Below, one piece after another: positions 8,812-16,532 of a DNA stretch of 64,000 nucleotides (position 1 is the stretch's first letter; every line of letters starts with the position of its first letter). Under the pieces are notes generated by a model. It was not told where the DNA came from. It worked only from the letters and a program-made list of their open reading frames with translations, and made no database searches. Source of the stretch: Sulfitobacter sabulilitoris (GTDB taxonomy: Bacteria; Pseudomonadota; Alphaproteobacteria; Rhodobacterales; Rhodobacteraceae); the NCBI RefSeq assembly GCF_005887615.1, contig NZ_VANS01000002.1, positions 310,001-374,000 of the forward strand. The letters run 5' to 3'. The position numbers and the translations under genes were made by a program.

Positions 8812-9411
8812 ATGGCCCCGCAACCCCGCGCATGGCAAAGAATGCTATCGGGTCGCAGGCTTGATCTGCTTGATCCGACGCCCGTGGATATCGAGATCGA
8901 AGACATCGCGCATGGCCTTGCCTTCGTGGCGCGCTGGAACGGGCAGACACATGGTGACTATGCCTATTCCGTGGCCGAACATTCGCTGCTTGTCGAAACG
9001 CTGTTCGGGCGCATCACGCCAAAGGCACCTGCGAAATGGCGGTTGGCGGCCCTTCTGCACGATGCGCCGGAATATGTGATCGGTGACATGATATCACCGG
9101 TCAAAGCGGCTGTCGGGCCGGACTACGGTGCGCTTGATGAACGGCTGACAGCGGCCATTCATATCCGCTTTGGCCTGCCTGCCGCGATCCCCGCATCGGT
9201 CAAAAAGCAGATCAAGCGCGCCGACAGAATCAGCGCCTTCATGGAGGCAACCCAGATCGCGGGCTTTGCCGCGTCCGAAGCCGCCAGATTCTTCGGCACG
9301 CCCGATCCCAGGCTGATCGAAGGGCTTGGCATCGTCTTGCGCCCCCCGGTCGAGACCCGCAGTGAATTCACTGCGCGTCATGCCGAATTGCTGGAGCAGA
9401 TGGGAGGATGA
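8812..9411 (+). CDS. HD domain hydrolase (YfbR-like 5'-nucleotidase family)
   Basis: 199 residues with the YfbR-type HD signature: the first metal ligand in SVAEHSLLVE, the HD pair in LLHDAPEYVIGD, and a later Asp in KRADRISAFMEATQ. Characterised relatives hydrolyse deoxynucleoside 5'-monophosphates with a divalent metal. The start ATG is preceded by AGGAGATATTGC. An upstream in-frame ATG at 8788 lacks such a site. The stop overlaps the next gene by four bases (ATGA), so it is coupled with the GNAT gene. Confidence 0.88.
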   Translation: MAPQPRAWQRMLSGRRLDLLDPTPVDIEIEDIAHGLAFVARWNGQTHGDYAYSVAEHSLLVETLFGRITPKAPAKWRLAALLHDAPEYVIGDMISPVKAAVGPDYGALDERLTAAIHIRFGLPAAIPASVKKQIKRADRISAFMEATQIAGFAASEAARFFGTPDPRLIEGLGIVLRPPVETRSEFTARHAELLEQMGG

Positions 9412-9890
9412 TGGTTCGACCGGCTCTTTTGATCGATACGCGCGACATCGCGCGCTTGCTGAATGACATAATCGAACGCGGTGGCACCACCGCCTTGACC
9501 CGGCCAGTGACGGGGCAGGACATCACGGAATGGATGGCAGAAGACGCCGACCGCTCGGCGTGGCACGTGGCGGTCGACGACCAAGGCAAGGTGGTCGGGT
9601 TTCAGTGGATCGCGCCGCATCCCCAGCTTCCGCCAGAAGCCTGCGACATCGCCAGTTACGTACAGATCGGGCAAGCGGGTCTGGGTATCGGATCGGCCTT
9701 GTTCGACGCCAATGCCAAAGCGGCCAAACGACTGGGATACGCGTGGATCAACGCAACGATCCGCGCGGACAACCACGGCGGGCTGACCTACTATCAAAGC
9801 CGTGGCTTCCGCGACTGGGCCCTTGACGAAGCGGTCCGGCTCGACAGTGGTCAGATCGTCGACAAGATCAGCAAACGCTACGACATTTGA
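9408..9890 (+). CDS. GNAT family N-acetyltransferase
   Basis: 160 residues with a GNAT fold. The acetyl-CoA loop appears as QIGQAGLGIGSALFDANAKAAKRLGY, after a central strand ASYVQIG, and the terminal INATIRADNHGGLTYYQSRGF segment is typical of the family. Substrate unknown: candidates include amino acids, polyamines or protein N-termini. It is translationally coupled to the HD hydrolase and converges with regA, whose stop is only six bases away. ATGs at 9408 and 9411 are both usable. Confidence 0.88.
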   Translation: MMVRPALLIDTRDIARLLNDIIERGGTTALTRPVTGQDITEWMAEDADRSAWHVAVDDQGKVVGFQWIAPHPQLPPEACDIASYVQIGQAGLGIGSALFDANAKAAKRLGYAWINATIRADNHGGLTYYQSRGFRDWALDEAVRLDSGQIVDKISKRYDI

Positions 9891-9895
9891 CGCCC

Positions 9896-10450
9896 TCAGC
9901 GGGGGCTGCGCTTGGCCAGGATCCGCTGCAATGTCCGGCGATGCATGTTCAACCGGCGCGCCGTCTCGGACACGTTGCGATCGCAAAGCTCGTAGACCCG
10001 CTGAATGTGTTCCCACCGCACGCGATCCGCGCTCATCGGGTTTTCCGGAGGAGGGGGCAGCGCCTCGCCATTGGCTAGAAGCGCATTGATGATATCCGTG
10101 GCGTCCGCCGGTTTCGAAAGGTAGTCGGTCGCGCCGATCTTTACCGCGGCGACAGCGGTCGCGATCGCACCGTATCCCGTCAGTACGACGACCCGCGCAT
10201 CGGGGCGACGCTCGCGCAGAACTTCGACCACGTCCAGACCGTTTCCATCCTCGAGCCGCAGATCGACGACTGCGTAGGCTGGCGGACGGGCCGTCGCAAT
10301 CGCCCGACCAGCGGCAACCGATCCGGCGCTTTCAACGTCGAAACCGCGTTTTTCCATGGCTTTGGCCAGACGCCGCAAAAACGGCTCGTCGTCATCGACA
10401 AGCAACAGCGACCGGTCGGATCCTAGTTCAAGAAGCTCTTGCTGTGACAT
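9896..10450 (-). CDS. regA: Redox response regulator RegA (PrrA/ActR)
   Basis: 184 residues. The receiver domain (about 1-125) has the acid pocket VDDDEP, phosphoacceptor Asp63 in VVDLRL and the KPAD lysine loop. A Pro-rich linker (PPPPEN) leads to a Fis-type helix-turn-helix (NVSETARRLNMHRRTLQRIL). This is the highly conserved RegA/PrrA/ActR regulator, which controls photosynthesis, respiration, CO2 and N2 fixation and hydrogen metabolism in response to redox state. The cognate kinase RegB is 0.8 kb away with SenC between. It has its own gap upstream and is probably transcribed alone or with senC. Confidence 0.97.
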   Translation of the reverse strand: MSQQELLELGSDRSLLLVDDDEPFLRRLAKAMEKRGFDVESAGSVAAGRAIATARPPAYAVVDLRLEDGNGLDVVEVLRERRPDARVVVLTGYGAIATAVAAVKIGATDYLSKPADATDIINALLANGEALPPPPENPMSADRVRWEHIQRVYELCDRNVSETARRLNMHRRTLQRILAKRSPR

Positions 10451-10544
10451 GTGCCGCCTTTCCTGAGAGGGTCGTGTCGCCGACCCCGCGCTTCAATATG
10501 TGGCGGCACCATGCCGGGGTCAAATTTTCTTGGCGTCCGTGGCC

Positions 10545-11168
10545 TTATTGACCCGACTGACCGACAAAGCACGCAACGGTGTCGGCCATCTGCTGTGGCG
10601 TAACCTCGCGGCGGAAAAATTCGACGAACCCGTGTTCGGGAAGCACCAGGTAACTGAAGGTCGAATGATCGACGAGGTAATAGTCGTCGTCCGCTGGCTG
10701 CGCGCTGTAGTATGTGCGAAACGCGGCGCTTGCGGCCTTTACCTGTTCCGGCGTGCCGGTCAGACCGATCATCTTCTCATGCATGTTCGCGGCGAAATCG
10801 CCCACCACCTCGGGCGTGTCGCGTTCCGGATCGATCGAGATGAAGACCGGCGTCACCGAATGACCCCGCTCCGCCAGGATATCGACGGCCGAGACGTTGC
10901 GCGCCACATCCAGCGGGCAGATATCGGGACAGAAGGTGTACCCGAAATACAGGATCGCCGGTTCGGTGATCACATCCGTGTCGGTCACGGTCCGACCCTC
11001 GGCGTCAATCAACTCGAACGGTCCTCCGATGGCACCGGCACCACCGGCCACCTGACCGGCGCGGCATTGCGCGAACTGATCGCCTGTTTTGGGGCTTTGA
11101 GTGAAAAACCAAAGTCCGGCCAGAAAGATGGCGGCGACGGCCGCGGCGACGATGGCAATATTACGCAT
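10545..11168 (-). CDS. senC: SCO1/SenC/PrrC family copper chaperone/thiol protein
   Basis: About 207 residues. An N-terminal membrane anchor (NIAIVAAAVAAIFLAGLWFF) carries a periplasmic thioredoxin-fold domain with the copper-binding CPDIC motif and a distal His in VDHSTFSYLV. SCO/SenC proteins deliver copper to cytochrome c oxidase; in Rhodobacter, PrrC also modulates RegB/PrrB signalling. It lies between regA and regB, divergent from regB, the classical arrangement. I prefer the ATG at 11168, which has an AGGAAG site; a GTG at 11195 would add nine residues without a ribosome site. Confidence 0.94.
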   Translation of the reverse strand: MRNIAIVAAAVAAIFLAGLWFFTQSPKTGDQFAQCRAGQVAGGAGAIGGPFELIDAEGRTVTDTDVITEPAILYFGYTFCPDICPLDVARNVSAVDILAERGHSVTPVFISIDPERDTPEVVGDFAANMHEKMIGLTGTPEQVKAASAAFRTYYSAQPADDDYYLVDHSTFSYLVLPEHGFVEFFRREVTPQQMADTVACFVGQSGQ

Positions 11169-11263
11169 GGCTTTGAAAATCTTCCTGGATGACACATGTT
11201 AAGACTGGTTCACGGCAGATCTAAATGCGCTGTGCTTTTATGCAACCCACGAATGGTGCCCCG

Positions 11264-12664
11264 ATGGCCGATACCGACGTCAGACCGTTCAGCGGGCACA
11301 CCCGCGCCAACTGGATCCGTCTGCGCACGATGATCCTGCTGCGGTGGTTCGCCATCGCGGGCCAGTTGACGGCGATCACCGTGGCGCAGCATTTCTACGG
11401 GCTGCAACTGGAACTGGGCTTGTGCTATCTGGCGGTGGGCGCGTCGGTCATCGCGAACCTGGTGGCAATTTTCGTCTTTCCCGAAAACAAGCGGCTGTCT
11501 GAAACCGAAAACATGCTGCTGGTTCTTTTCGACCTTTTGCAACTTGGGTTTCTGCTGTTCCTGACAGGCGGGCTGCATAATCCCTTTGCGTTGCTGTTGC
11601 TTGGGCCGGTGACGATTTCGGCGGCGGTGCTGACCCTGCGGTCAACGGTCGTGCTGGGCGGGGCGGCGATCCTGCTTGTCACTCTCTTGTCGCAGTTCCA
11701 CTTCCCCTTGCGCACGGACACTGGCGACATCCTTCAGATCCCGGAGCTTTTTGTGTTTGGCAACTGGATCGCCCTGATCATCGCGATCGTGTTCATCAGC
11801 GCCTATTCGCTGCGGGTCACGTCGGAGATTCACGGCATGTCGGACGCATTGTCGGCGACGCAAATGGCGCTGGCCCGCGAACAGAAGCTGACCGATCTGG
11901 GCGGCGTGGTCGCCGCCGCCGCGCATGAATTGGGAACACCGCTGGCGACCATCAAACTGGCCAGCGCGGAACTCGCCGAAGAGCTGACCGACTATCCGGA
12001 GCTGCGCGAGGATGCAGAGCTGATCCGCGAACAAGCCGACAGGTGCCGCGATATTCTGCGTGACATGGGCCGCGCGGGCAAGGACGACCTACACCTGCGA
12101 CAGGCGCCATTGATGGCGGTGATCCAAGAGGCCGCCGAACCGCATATGATGCGGGGCAAGGAGGTGCATTTCATCTCAGAACCCACAGGCGAGGACGAGA
12201 AACATCAACCCGCCATCCTGCGCAAACCCGAGATCATTCACGGCTTGCGAAACCTCGTTCAGAATGCCGTGGATTTTTCGCGTTCGACCGTCTGGATCGA
12301 AGTGAAGTGGACCGATAGCACCGTTTCGCTGAGGATCGTTGACGATGGGCGCGGGTTTCCGCCGCATCTATTGGGTCGCATCGGCGATCCGTTCATGCGC
12401 CGCCGCCGCGCGCCCGCCGACCGCAAGGCAAGACCCGAATACGAAGGCATGGGCCTTGGTCTTTTCATCGCCAAGACCCTGTTGGAGCGGTCGGGCGCCG
12501 AACTGACCTTCGTCAACGGATCGGAGCACCTGACCCTGAACGTCGTGCCAAATCGGCACATCGGCGCCATCGTCGAAGTCGTCTGGCCGCGCTCCAAGAT
12601 CGACGCGCGGCAGGGGGATACGCCGGTTCCTTCCGGTGCAAACACCCGGATCGCGTTTCCTTGA
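11264..12664 (+). CDS. regB: Redox sensor histidine kinase RegB (PrrB/ActS)
   Basis: About 466 residues. Six transmembrane segments (about 25-190) include the conserved quinone/redox loop GGLHNPF. The H-box is AAHELGTPLATI (His about 221), with the redox-active Cys in DRCRDILRDMGR (about 261). N- and G-boxes are LRNLVQNAVDFS, DDGRGF and GMGLGLFI. RegB phosphorylates RegA when the quinone pool or Cys is reduced. The ATG at 11264 places His and Cys four residues from their positions in Rhodobacter capsulatus RegB. ATGs at 11225 and 11240 are alternatives without good ribosome sites. The kinase is followed by a short dyad and then the CtrA box of the next gene. Confidence 0.96.
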   Translation: MADTDVRPFSGHTRANWIRLRTMILLRWFAIAGQLTAITVAQHFYGLQLELGLCYLAVGASVIANLVAIFVFPENKRLSETENMLLVLFDLLQLGFLLFLTGGLHNPFALLLLGPVTISAAVLTLRSTVVLGGAAILLVTLLSQFHFPLRTDTGDILQIPELFVFGNWIALIIAIVFISAYSLRVTSEIHGMSDALSATQMALAREQKLTDLGGVVAAAAHELGTPLATIKLASAELAEELTDYPELREDAELIREQADRCRDILRDMGRAGKDDLHLRQAPLMAVIQEAAEPHMMRGKEVHFISEPTGEDEKHQPAILRKPEIIHGLRNLVQNAVDFSRSTVWIEVKWTDSTVSLRIVDDGRGFPPHLLGRIGDPFMRRRRAPADRKARPEYEGMGLGLFIAKTLLERSGAELTFVNGSEHLTLNVVPNRHIGAIVEVVWPRSKIDARQGDTPVPSGANTRIAFP

Positions 12665-12681
12665 CCGTATCCACCGGTCAA
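12661..12681 (+). terminator. Weak hairpin at the regB end
   Basis: TTGACCG and CGGTCAA pair over a seven-base loop, overlapping the regB stop codon. No T-tract follows, so termination would be weak or Rho-assisted. Confidence 0.3.
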
Positions 12682-12701
12682 ACCCCGCTGTTCAGCCAGG
12701 A

Positions 12702-12717
12702 TTAATCACAAATTAAC
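12702..12717 (+). promoter_or_regulatory. Predicted CtrA-binding site upstream of the DivL-like gene
   Basis: TTAA-TCACAAA-TTAAC is an exact match to the full CtrA box TTAA-N7-TTAAC, 66 bases before the start of the PAS gene. It was the only perfect full-length match I found when scanning the intergenic DNA of the window. A TTGACT at 12736-12741 downstream could serve as a -35 element. Confidence 0.65.
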
Positions 12718-12782
12718 CAATTTCACGCTCTCGTTGACTCGGCGGGGTCATTCCGGTTCTGCGCAACGAAAGAGGGTGTCAG

Positions 12783-14318
12783 ATGCTGCCGCTGGATTGG
12801 GCCGTTGCCGGGCTGTCTGCCTGTATCAGCGCGTTGGTTGCGCTTTGGTGGCTGACGAAAGGCGTTGCGGCCCCCGCGATAAATCATATTGAGGATGACT
12901 GCGATATCGCATTCGTGTTTCACGGCAGCGCGCTGCACCACGCGTCAAACTTCGCCGAACAGGCCTTGGGCCTGAGCGCTGGACGCGACGACTGGACCTC
13001 GATGGCACAGGCGCTCGAACCCCGGTTCCCCGATCTCGAAACCTACATGAGCGGACCGCCGAACCAATCGGTTGCGCTCGAGGCGGGCGCAAACGGCGAC
13101 CGCTGCGACCTGTGGATCACCCGCAACGGTGACGTCACGCACGCGCAGGTTCAGCGTCAGACCGCCATCCCGGCCCGTACCAGCCCGCCGGGATTGCCCA
13201 GGGCGAAAGACGATGAATTGAGGCACCTGCGACTGGCCAGCGAAACGAGCCCACATCCGGTCTGGCAGACCGAGGCGACAGGCCATGTGGTTTGGCACAA
13301 CGAAGCATATGACAGGCTATACCGCTCGATATTTGGCGACGCGCCGAAACCTGATCACCCCGTTTTCCAACCCTTTGCGGAGCAGCCGCAAACCCTGTCT
13401 ACCCGTCGCGTTTCGACCCCGTCAGAGCATGACGGCGAGCGTGACTGGTATGATGTCCGTGCCCGGACCGTAGGCGGGACGACCGTCTTTCATGCCGCGA
13501 ATATCAACCCCGTGGTCGAAGCCGAAATCGCGCAGCGCAATTTCGTTCAGACCCTCGCGAAGACTTTTGCGCAACTGTCCATCGGCCTCGCGATCTTTGA
13601 CCGCAATCGCCAGCTTGTCCTGTTCAATCCGGCCTTGATCGACCTGACGGATCTACCTGCCGATTTCCTGAGTGCACGCCCGACCCTGACCGCGTTTTTC
13701 GATTGGATGCGGGAAAATCGGCGCATGCCGGAACCGAAGAACTATACGCACTGGCGTCAGGAAATCGCCGAAGTCATCGCCGCGGCCGCGGACGGGCGGT
13801 ATCAGGACACCTGGACGCTGGAGACCGGTCAGACCTACAAGGTCAAGGGCCGGCCGCATCCCGACGGGGCCATCGCGTTCCTTATCGAGGACATCACCGC
13901 CGAAATGTCAGTGACCCGCAATTTTAGGGCTGAACTCGAGATAGGCCAGTCCCTGATCGACACTTTGGAGGACGCATTGGTCGTCTTCTCGGCAACGGGC
14001 ATCGTCACCTTCTGCAATGCCGCCTATCGCAGGCTTTGGGGGCTCGATCCCGACAACAGCTTTGCCGATGTGACGATACAGGATTCGCTGCGCGATTGGC
14101 AAAAACAATGCGCACCGGGGACGGATATGACCACGATCGGGCATTGCGTGATGAGCGTCGGAGACCGCGACGCATTTCACACCAGCGTCCGGCGGTCGGA
14201 TGGGTGCTCGCTCGAGTGCCATGTGATACCTCTCGCCGCGGCGGCATCGATGGTCCGGTTTCAGGTCGGCGCGCCCGGTTCAAGACATCAACGACCGGTT
14301 TCGGCCACCGAAGCCTGA
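12783..14318 (+). CDS. divL: DivL-like PAS-domain protein lacking a kinase domain
   Basis: 511 residues. There is one N-terminal membrane segment (about 5-27) and a cytosolic region with three PAS-like units at about 148-245, 255-385 and 390-500 (for example TEATGHVVWHNEAYDRLY and ATGIVTFCNAAYRRLWGL). The chain then ends (VSATEA) with no H-box, N-box or G-box. Position directly upstream of tsaE-amgK-murU-addBA-trxA matches DivL of other alphaproteobacteria, a pseudokinase that works with CckA to control CtrA. Rhodobacterales homologues are reported to lack the kinase part. A perfect CtrA box lies upstream. The family call as a PAS protein is sure; DivL orthology is inferred mainly from synteny. 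Confidence 0.8.
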   Translation: MLPLDWAVAGLSACISALVALWWLTKGVAAPAINHIEDDCDIAFVFHGSALHHASNFAEQALGLSAGRDDWTSMAQALEPRFPDLETYMSGPPNQSVALEAGANGDRCDLWITRNGDVTHAQVQRQTAIPARTSPPGLPRAKDDELRHLRLASETSPHPVWQTEATGHVVWHNEAYDRLYRSIFGDAPKPDHPVFQPFAEQPQTLSTRRVSTPSEHDGERDWYDVRARTVGGTTVFHAANINPVVEAEIAQRNFVQTLAKTFAQLSIGLAIFDRNRQLVLFNPALIDLTDLPADFLSARPTLTAFFDWMRENRRMPEPKNYTHWRQEIAEVIAAAADGRYQDTWTLETGQTYKVKGRPHPDGAIAFLIEDITAEMSVTRNFRAELEIGQSLIDTLEDALVVFSATGIVTFCNAAYRRLWGLDPDNSFADVTIQDSLRDWQKQCAPGTDMTTIGHCVMSVGDRDAFHTSVRRSDGCSLECHVIPLAAAASMVRFQVGAPGSRHQRPVSATEA

Positions 14319-14371
14319 GACCTTGGATTAATCCGCTTGCGGCCTCTGCCCAGCGCGATACCTTGCCGCCC

Positions 14372-14845
14372 ATGCACCGATGTTCGCGCACATTCGATCT
14401 TGCTTCGGCAGAGGCCACCGCGGCAATGGCCCGGAGTCTCGCGCGGCTTTTGGCCCCCGGAGATACGGTGCTTTTGACAGGCGGTGTCGGGGCCGGAAAA
14501 ACGCACTTCGCCCGTGCGCTGATCCAGTCCATCCTGACCGTTCCCGAAGATGTCCCGTCGCCGACATTCACGCTGGTCCAGACCTATGACACGACGCAGG
14601 GGCCGCTTTGGCACGCCGATCTGTATCGCGTGGGTTCGGTGCACGAAATCGAAGAGCTTGGCATCGCGGATGCGTTCGACACCGCGATCTGTCTCATCGA
14701 ATGGCCCGACAGGCTGGGTGATCTGCGACCGGACGATGCGCTCGACATTTCGCTGGATCCGGGTGCAGATGACACGGACCGCCGGATGCAGGTGACAGGG
14801 TGCGATCGGACGTGGAGCGAGAGATTGAAGAAATGGACGCCATGA
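14372..14845 (+). CDS. tsaE: tRNA threonylcarbamoyladenosine biosynthesis ATPase TsaE
   Basis: 157 residues, a single P-loop ATPase. The Walker A motif is GGVGAGKTHFARAL, followed by the switch-like DVPSPTFTLVQTY, the HADLYRV segment, and EELGIADAFD with LIEWPDRLG. TsaE drives turnover of the TsaBD complex in t6A formation; tsaD is at the left of this window. The ATG at 14372 is the start. A frame extending upstream to 14036 lies inside the PAS gene and is discarded. The TsaE stop overlaps the next start (ATGA). Confidence 0.95.
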   Translation: MHRCSRTFDLASAEATAAMARSLARLLAPGDTVLLTGGVGAGKTHFARALIQSILTVPEDVPSPTFTLVQTYDTTQGPLWHADLYRVGSVHEIEELGIADAFDTAICLIEWPDRLGDLRPDDALDISLDPGADDTDRRMQVTGCDRTWSERLKKWTP

Positions 14846-15867
14846 CGGACAGGCGGGCAATGGCGCGTGATTTCATCGGATCCGCGGGCTGGACGGATGC
14901 GAAGGTGTCGCTGCTGGCGGGCGACGCATCGAACCGCCGGTACGACCGGTTGATCCGATCCGACGGCAGCAGCGCGGTGCTGATGGATGCACCGGCGAAC
15001 AAGGGCGAAGACGTGCGTCCTTTCCTCGCCATCGCGGGCCACCTCCGCGCGCAGGGATTAAGCGCGCCAAACCTTCTGGCCGCGGACCCGGCGCAGGGAT
15101 TTCTATTGATCGAAGACCTGGGCGACGACCTGTTCGCGCGGGTCATGGCCACCGATCCCGGGGCGCAAGTGCCGCTGTATTCCGCAGCCGTCGATGTGCT
15201 TGTCGCCCTGCACGATGCCCCCGTGCCCAAGGTGCCCGCCTATGACGCGGCGGTGATGGCCGACCTGTCGGGTCTCGCCTATGGCTGGTATCGCAATGGC
15301 AGTGCCGGCGATCCGCCGAACGCCGCCGCAACCGAATTCTCGCGGATGTTTCGCGACCATCTGGTCGCACTGGATCACCAGCGACAGGTTTTGATCCTGC
15401 GCGATTTCCATGCGGAAAACCTGCTGTGGCTGCCGGAACGGCAGGGAATTGCCCGCGTCGGGTTGCTGGATTTCCAGGATGCGATGTCGGGCAATCCTGC
15501 CTATGACCTGGTTTCGGTCCTGCAAGACGCGCGTCGCGATGTCTCCCCCGAAATCGAAGCCATGATGATCGCGCGGTACGTATCCGCGCGCGGTCTTGAT
15601 CCCGTGCGGTTCGGCAAGGATTACGCGCTGCTTGGCCTGCAACGCAACCTGCGCATACTGGGCGTGTTCGCCCGCCTCTGCCTGCGCGACGGCAAGGCGC
15701 ATTACGTCGATCTGCTTCCCCGCGTCTGGGGACACGTCGAAACCAATCTGTCGCATCCAATGCTGGCATCGCTAGCAGAACCGATCCTGCGTGATCTGCC
15801 GCGCCCGACCCCCGAGATCCGAGAGAGATTGAAATCCAGATGCGCGACCATCCCACATCTGTCCTGA
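14842..15867 (+). CDS. amgK: Anomeric MurNAc/GlcNAc kinase (aminoglycoside-phosphotransferase fold)
   Basis: About 341 residues of the APH fold. The nucleotide loop is GDASNRRYDR, the hinge is LLIEDLGDDLF, the catalytic loop LRDFHAENLLW (Asp as base, Asn as metal ligand), and the DFG-like metal motif is LLDFQDAMSG. The next gene is a MurU-type uridylyltransferase. Together AmgK and MurU form the recycling route from MurNAc through MurNAc-1-P to UDP-MurNAc, which bypasses GlmU and contributes to fosfomycin resistance in Pseudomonas and Caulobacter. The function is inferred from fold and pairing. The start ATG overlaps the tsaE stop. The 3' end overlaps murU by 28 bases. Confidence 0.85.
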   Translation: MTDRRAMARDFIGSAGWTDAKVSLLAGDASNRRYDRLIRSDGSSAVLMDAPANKGEDVRPFLAIAGHLRAQGLSAPNLLAADPAQGFLLIEDLGDDLFARVMATDPGAQVPLYSAAVDVLVALHDAPVPKVPAYDAAVMADLSGLAYGWYRNGSAGDPPNAAATEFSRMFRDHLVALDHQRQVLILRDFHAENLLWLPERQGIARVGLLDFQDAMSGNPAYDLVSVLQDARRDVSPEIEAMMIARYVSARGLDPVRFGKDYALLGLQRNLRILGVFARLCLRDGKAHYVDLLPRVWGHVETNLSHPMLASLAEPILRDLPRPTPEIRERLKSRCATIPHLS

Positions 15868-16532
15868 TGTTCGCCGCAGGCTTCGGCACGCGGATGCGCC
15901 CGTTGACGGCGGATATGCCCAAGCCGATGGTCCCGGTTGGGGGGCGCCCGCTGATCGATCACGCGCTGGCATTGGCCAAGGGCGTTGCATCCGGTCCGAT
16001 CGTCGCCAACCTGCACTACAAGCCGCAAATGCTGGTCGATCACCTGATGCCGCAGGGGGTGGCCACCATTATCGAAGCGCCCGACATCCTCGAGACGGGT
16101 GGCGGGTTGCGCAATGCGTTGCCGCTGCTGGGGCAGGGGCCGGTGTACACGATGAACACCGATGCGATTTGGGCGGGTCCGAACCCGCTGGCGGCGTTGG
16201 CAAGCGCCTGGCGACCCGACGTCATGGATGGGCTGCTGATGCTGATCCAGCCTGACCTGGCCAAAGGATACGCCGGGCAGGGCGATTTCACGCTGCACGA
16301 CGATGGAACACTGTCGCGCGGTGCGGGGATGATCTACGGCGGCGTGCAGATCATCAAGACCGATATGTTGCACGACATACAAGAGACCGCATTTTCGCTG
16401 AACTTGCTTTGGGACCTCATGTTGGCAGATCGCACGCTTCACGGCCTCGCCTACACCGGCAGGTGGTGCGATGTGGGCCACCCCGGCGGTATTGCGCAGG
16501 CCGAAACTCTTCTGGCCGCCCACGATGTTTGA
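15840..16532 (+). CDS. murU: N-acetylmuramate-1-phosphate uridylyltransferase (MurU-type nucleotidyltransferase)
   Basis: 230 residues of the sugar-phosphate nucleotidyltransferase family. The signature loop is LMFAAGFGTRMRPLTADMPKPMVPVGGRPL, split as AAGFGTRMRPLT plus the MPKP lysine. The product-side motifs include ETGGGLRNALPLLG, the metal-binding MNTDAIW and WCDVGHPGG. No left-handed beta-helix acetyltransferase domain is present, unlike GlmU. Paired with amgK, it is most likely MurU, converting MurNAc-1-P plus UTP to UDP-MurNAc. A GlmU-like or mannose-1-phosphate activity cannot be excluded from sequence alone. It overlaps the addB start by eight bases. Confidence 0.87.
   Translation: MRDHPTSVLMFAAGFGTRMRPLTADMPKPMVPVGGRPLIDHALALAKGVASGPIVANLHYKPQMLVDHLMPQGVATIIEAPDILETGGGLRNALPLLGQGPVYTMNTDAIWAGPNPLAALASAWRPDVMDGLLMLIQPDLAKGYAGQGDFTLHDDGTLSRGAGMIYGGVQIIKTDMLHDIQETAFSLNLLWDLMLADRTLHGLAYTGRWCDVGHPGGIAQAETLLAAHDV

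Noticed and set aside
14036-14371. N-terminal extension of TsaE
   Set aside because: The extra frame lies inside the PAS-protein gene in another register and has no family similarity.
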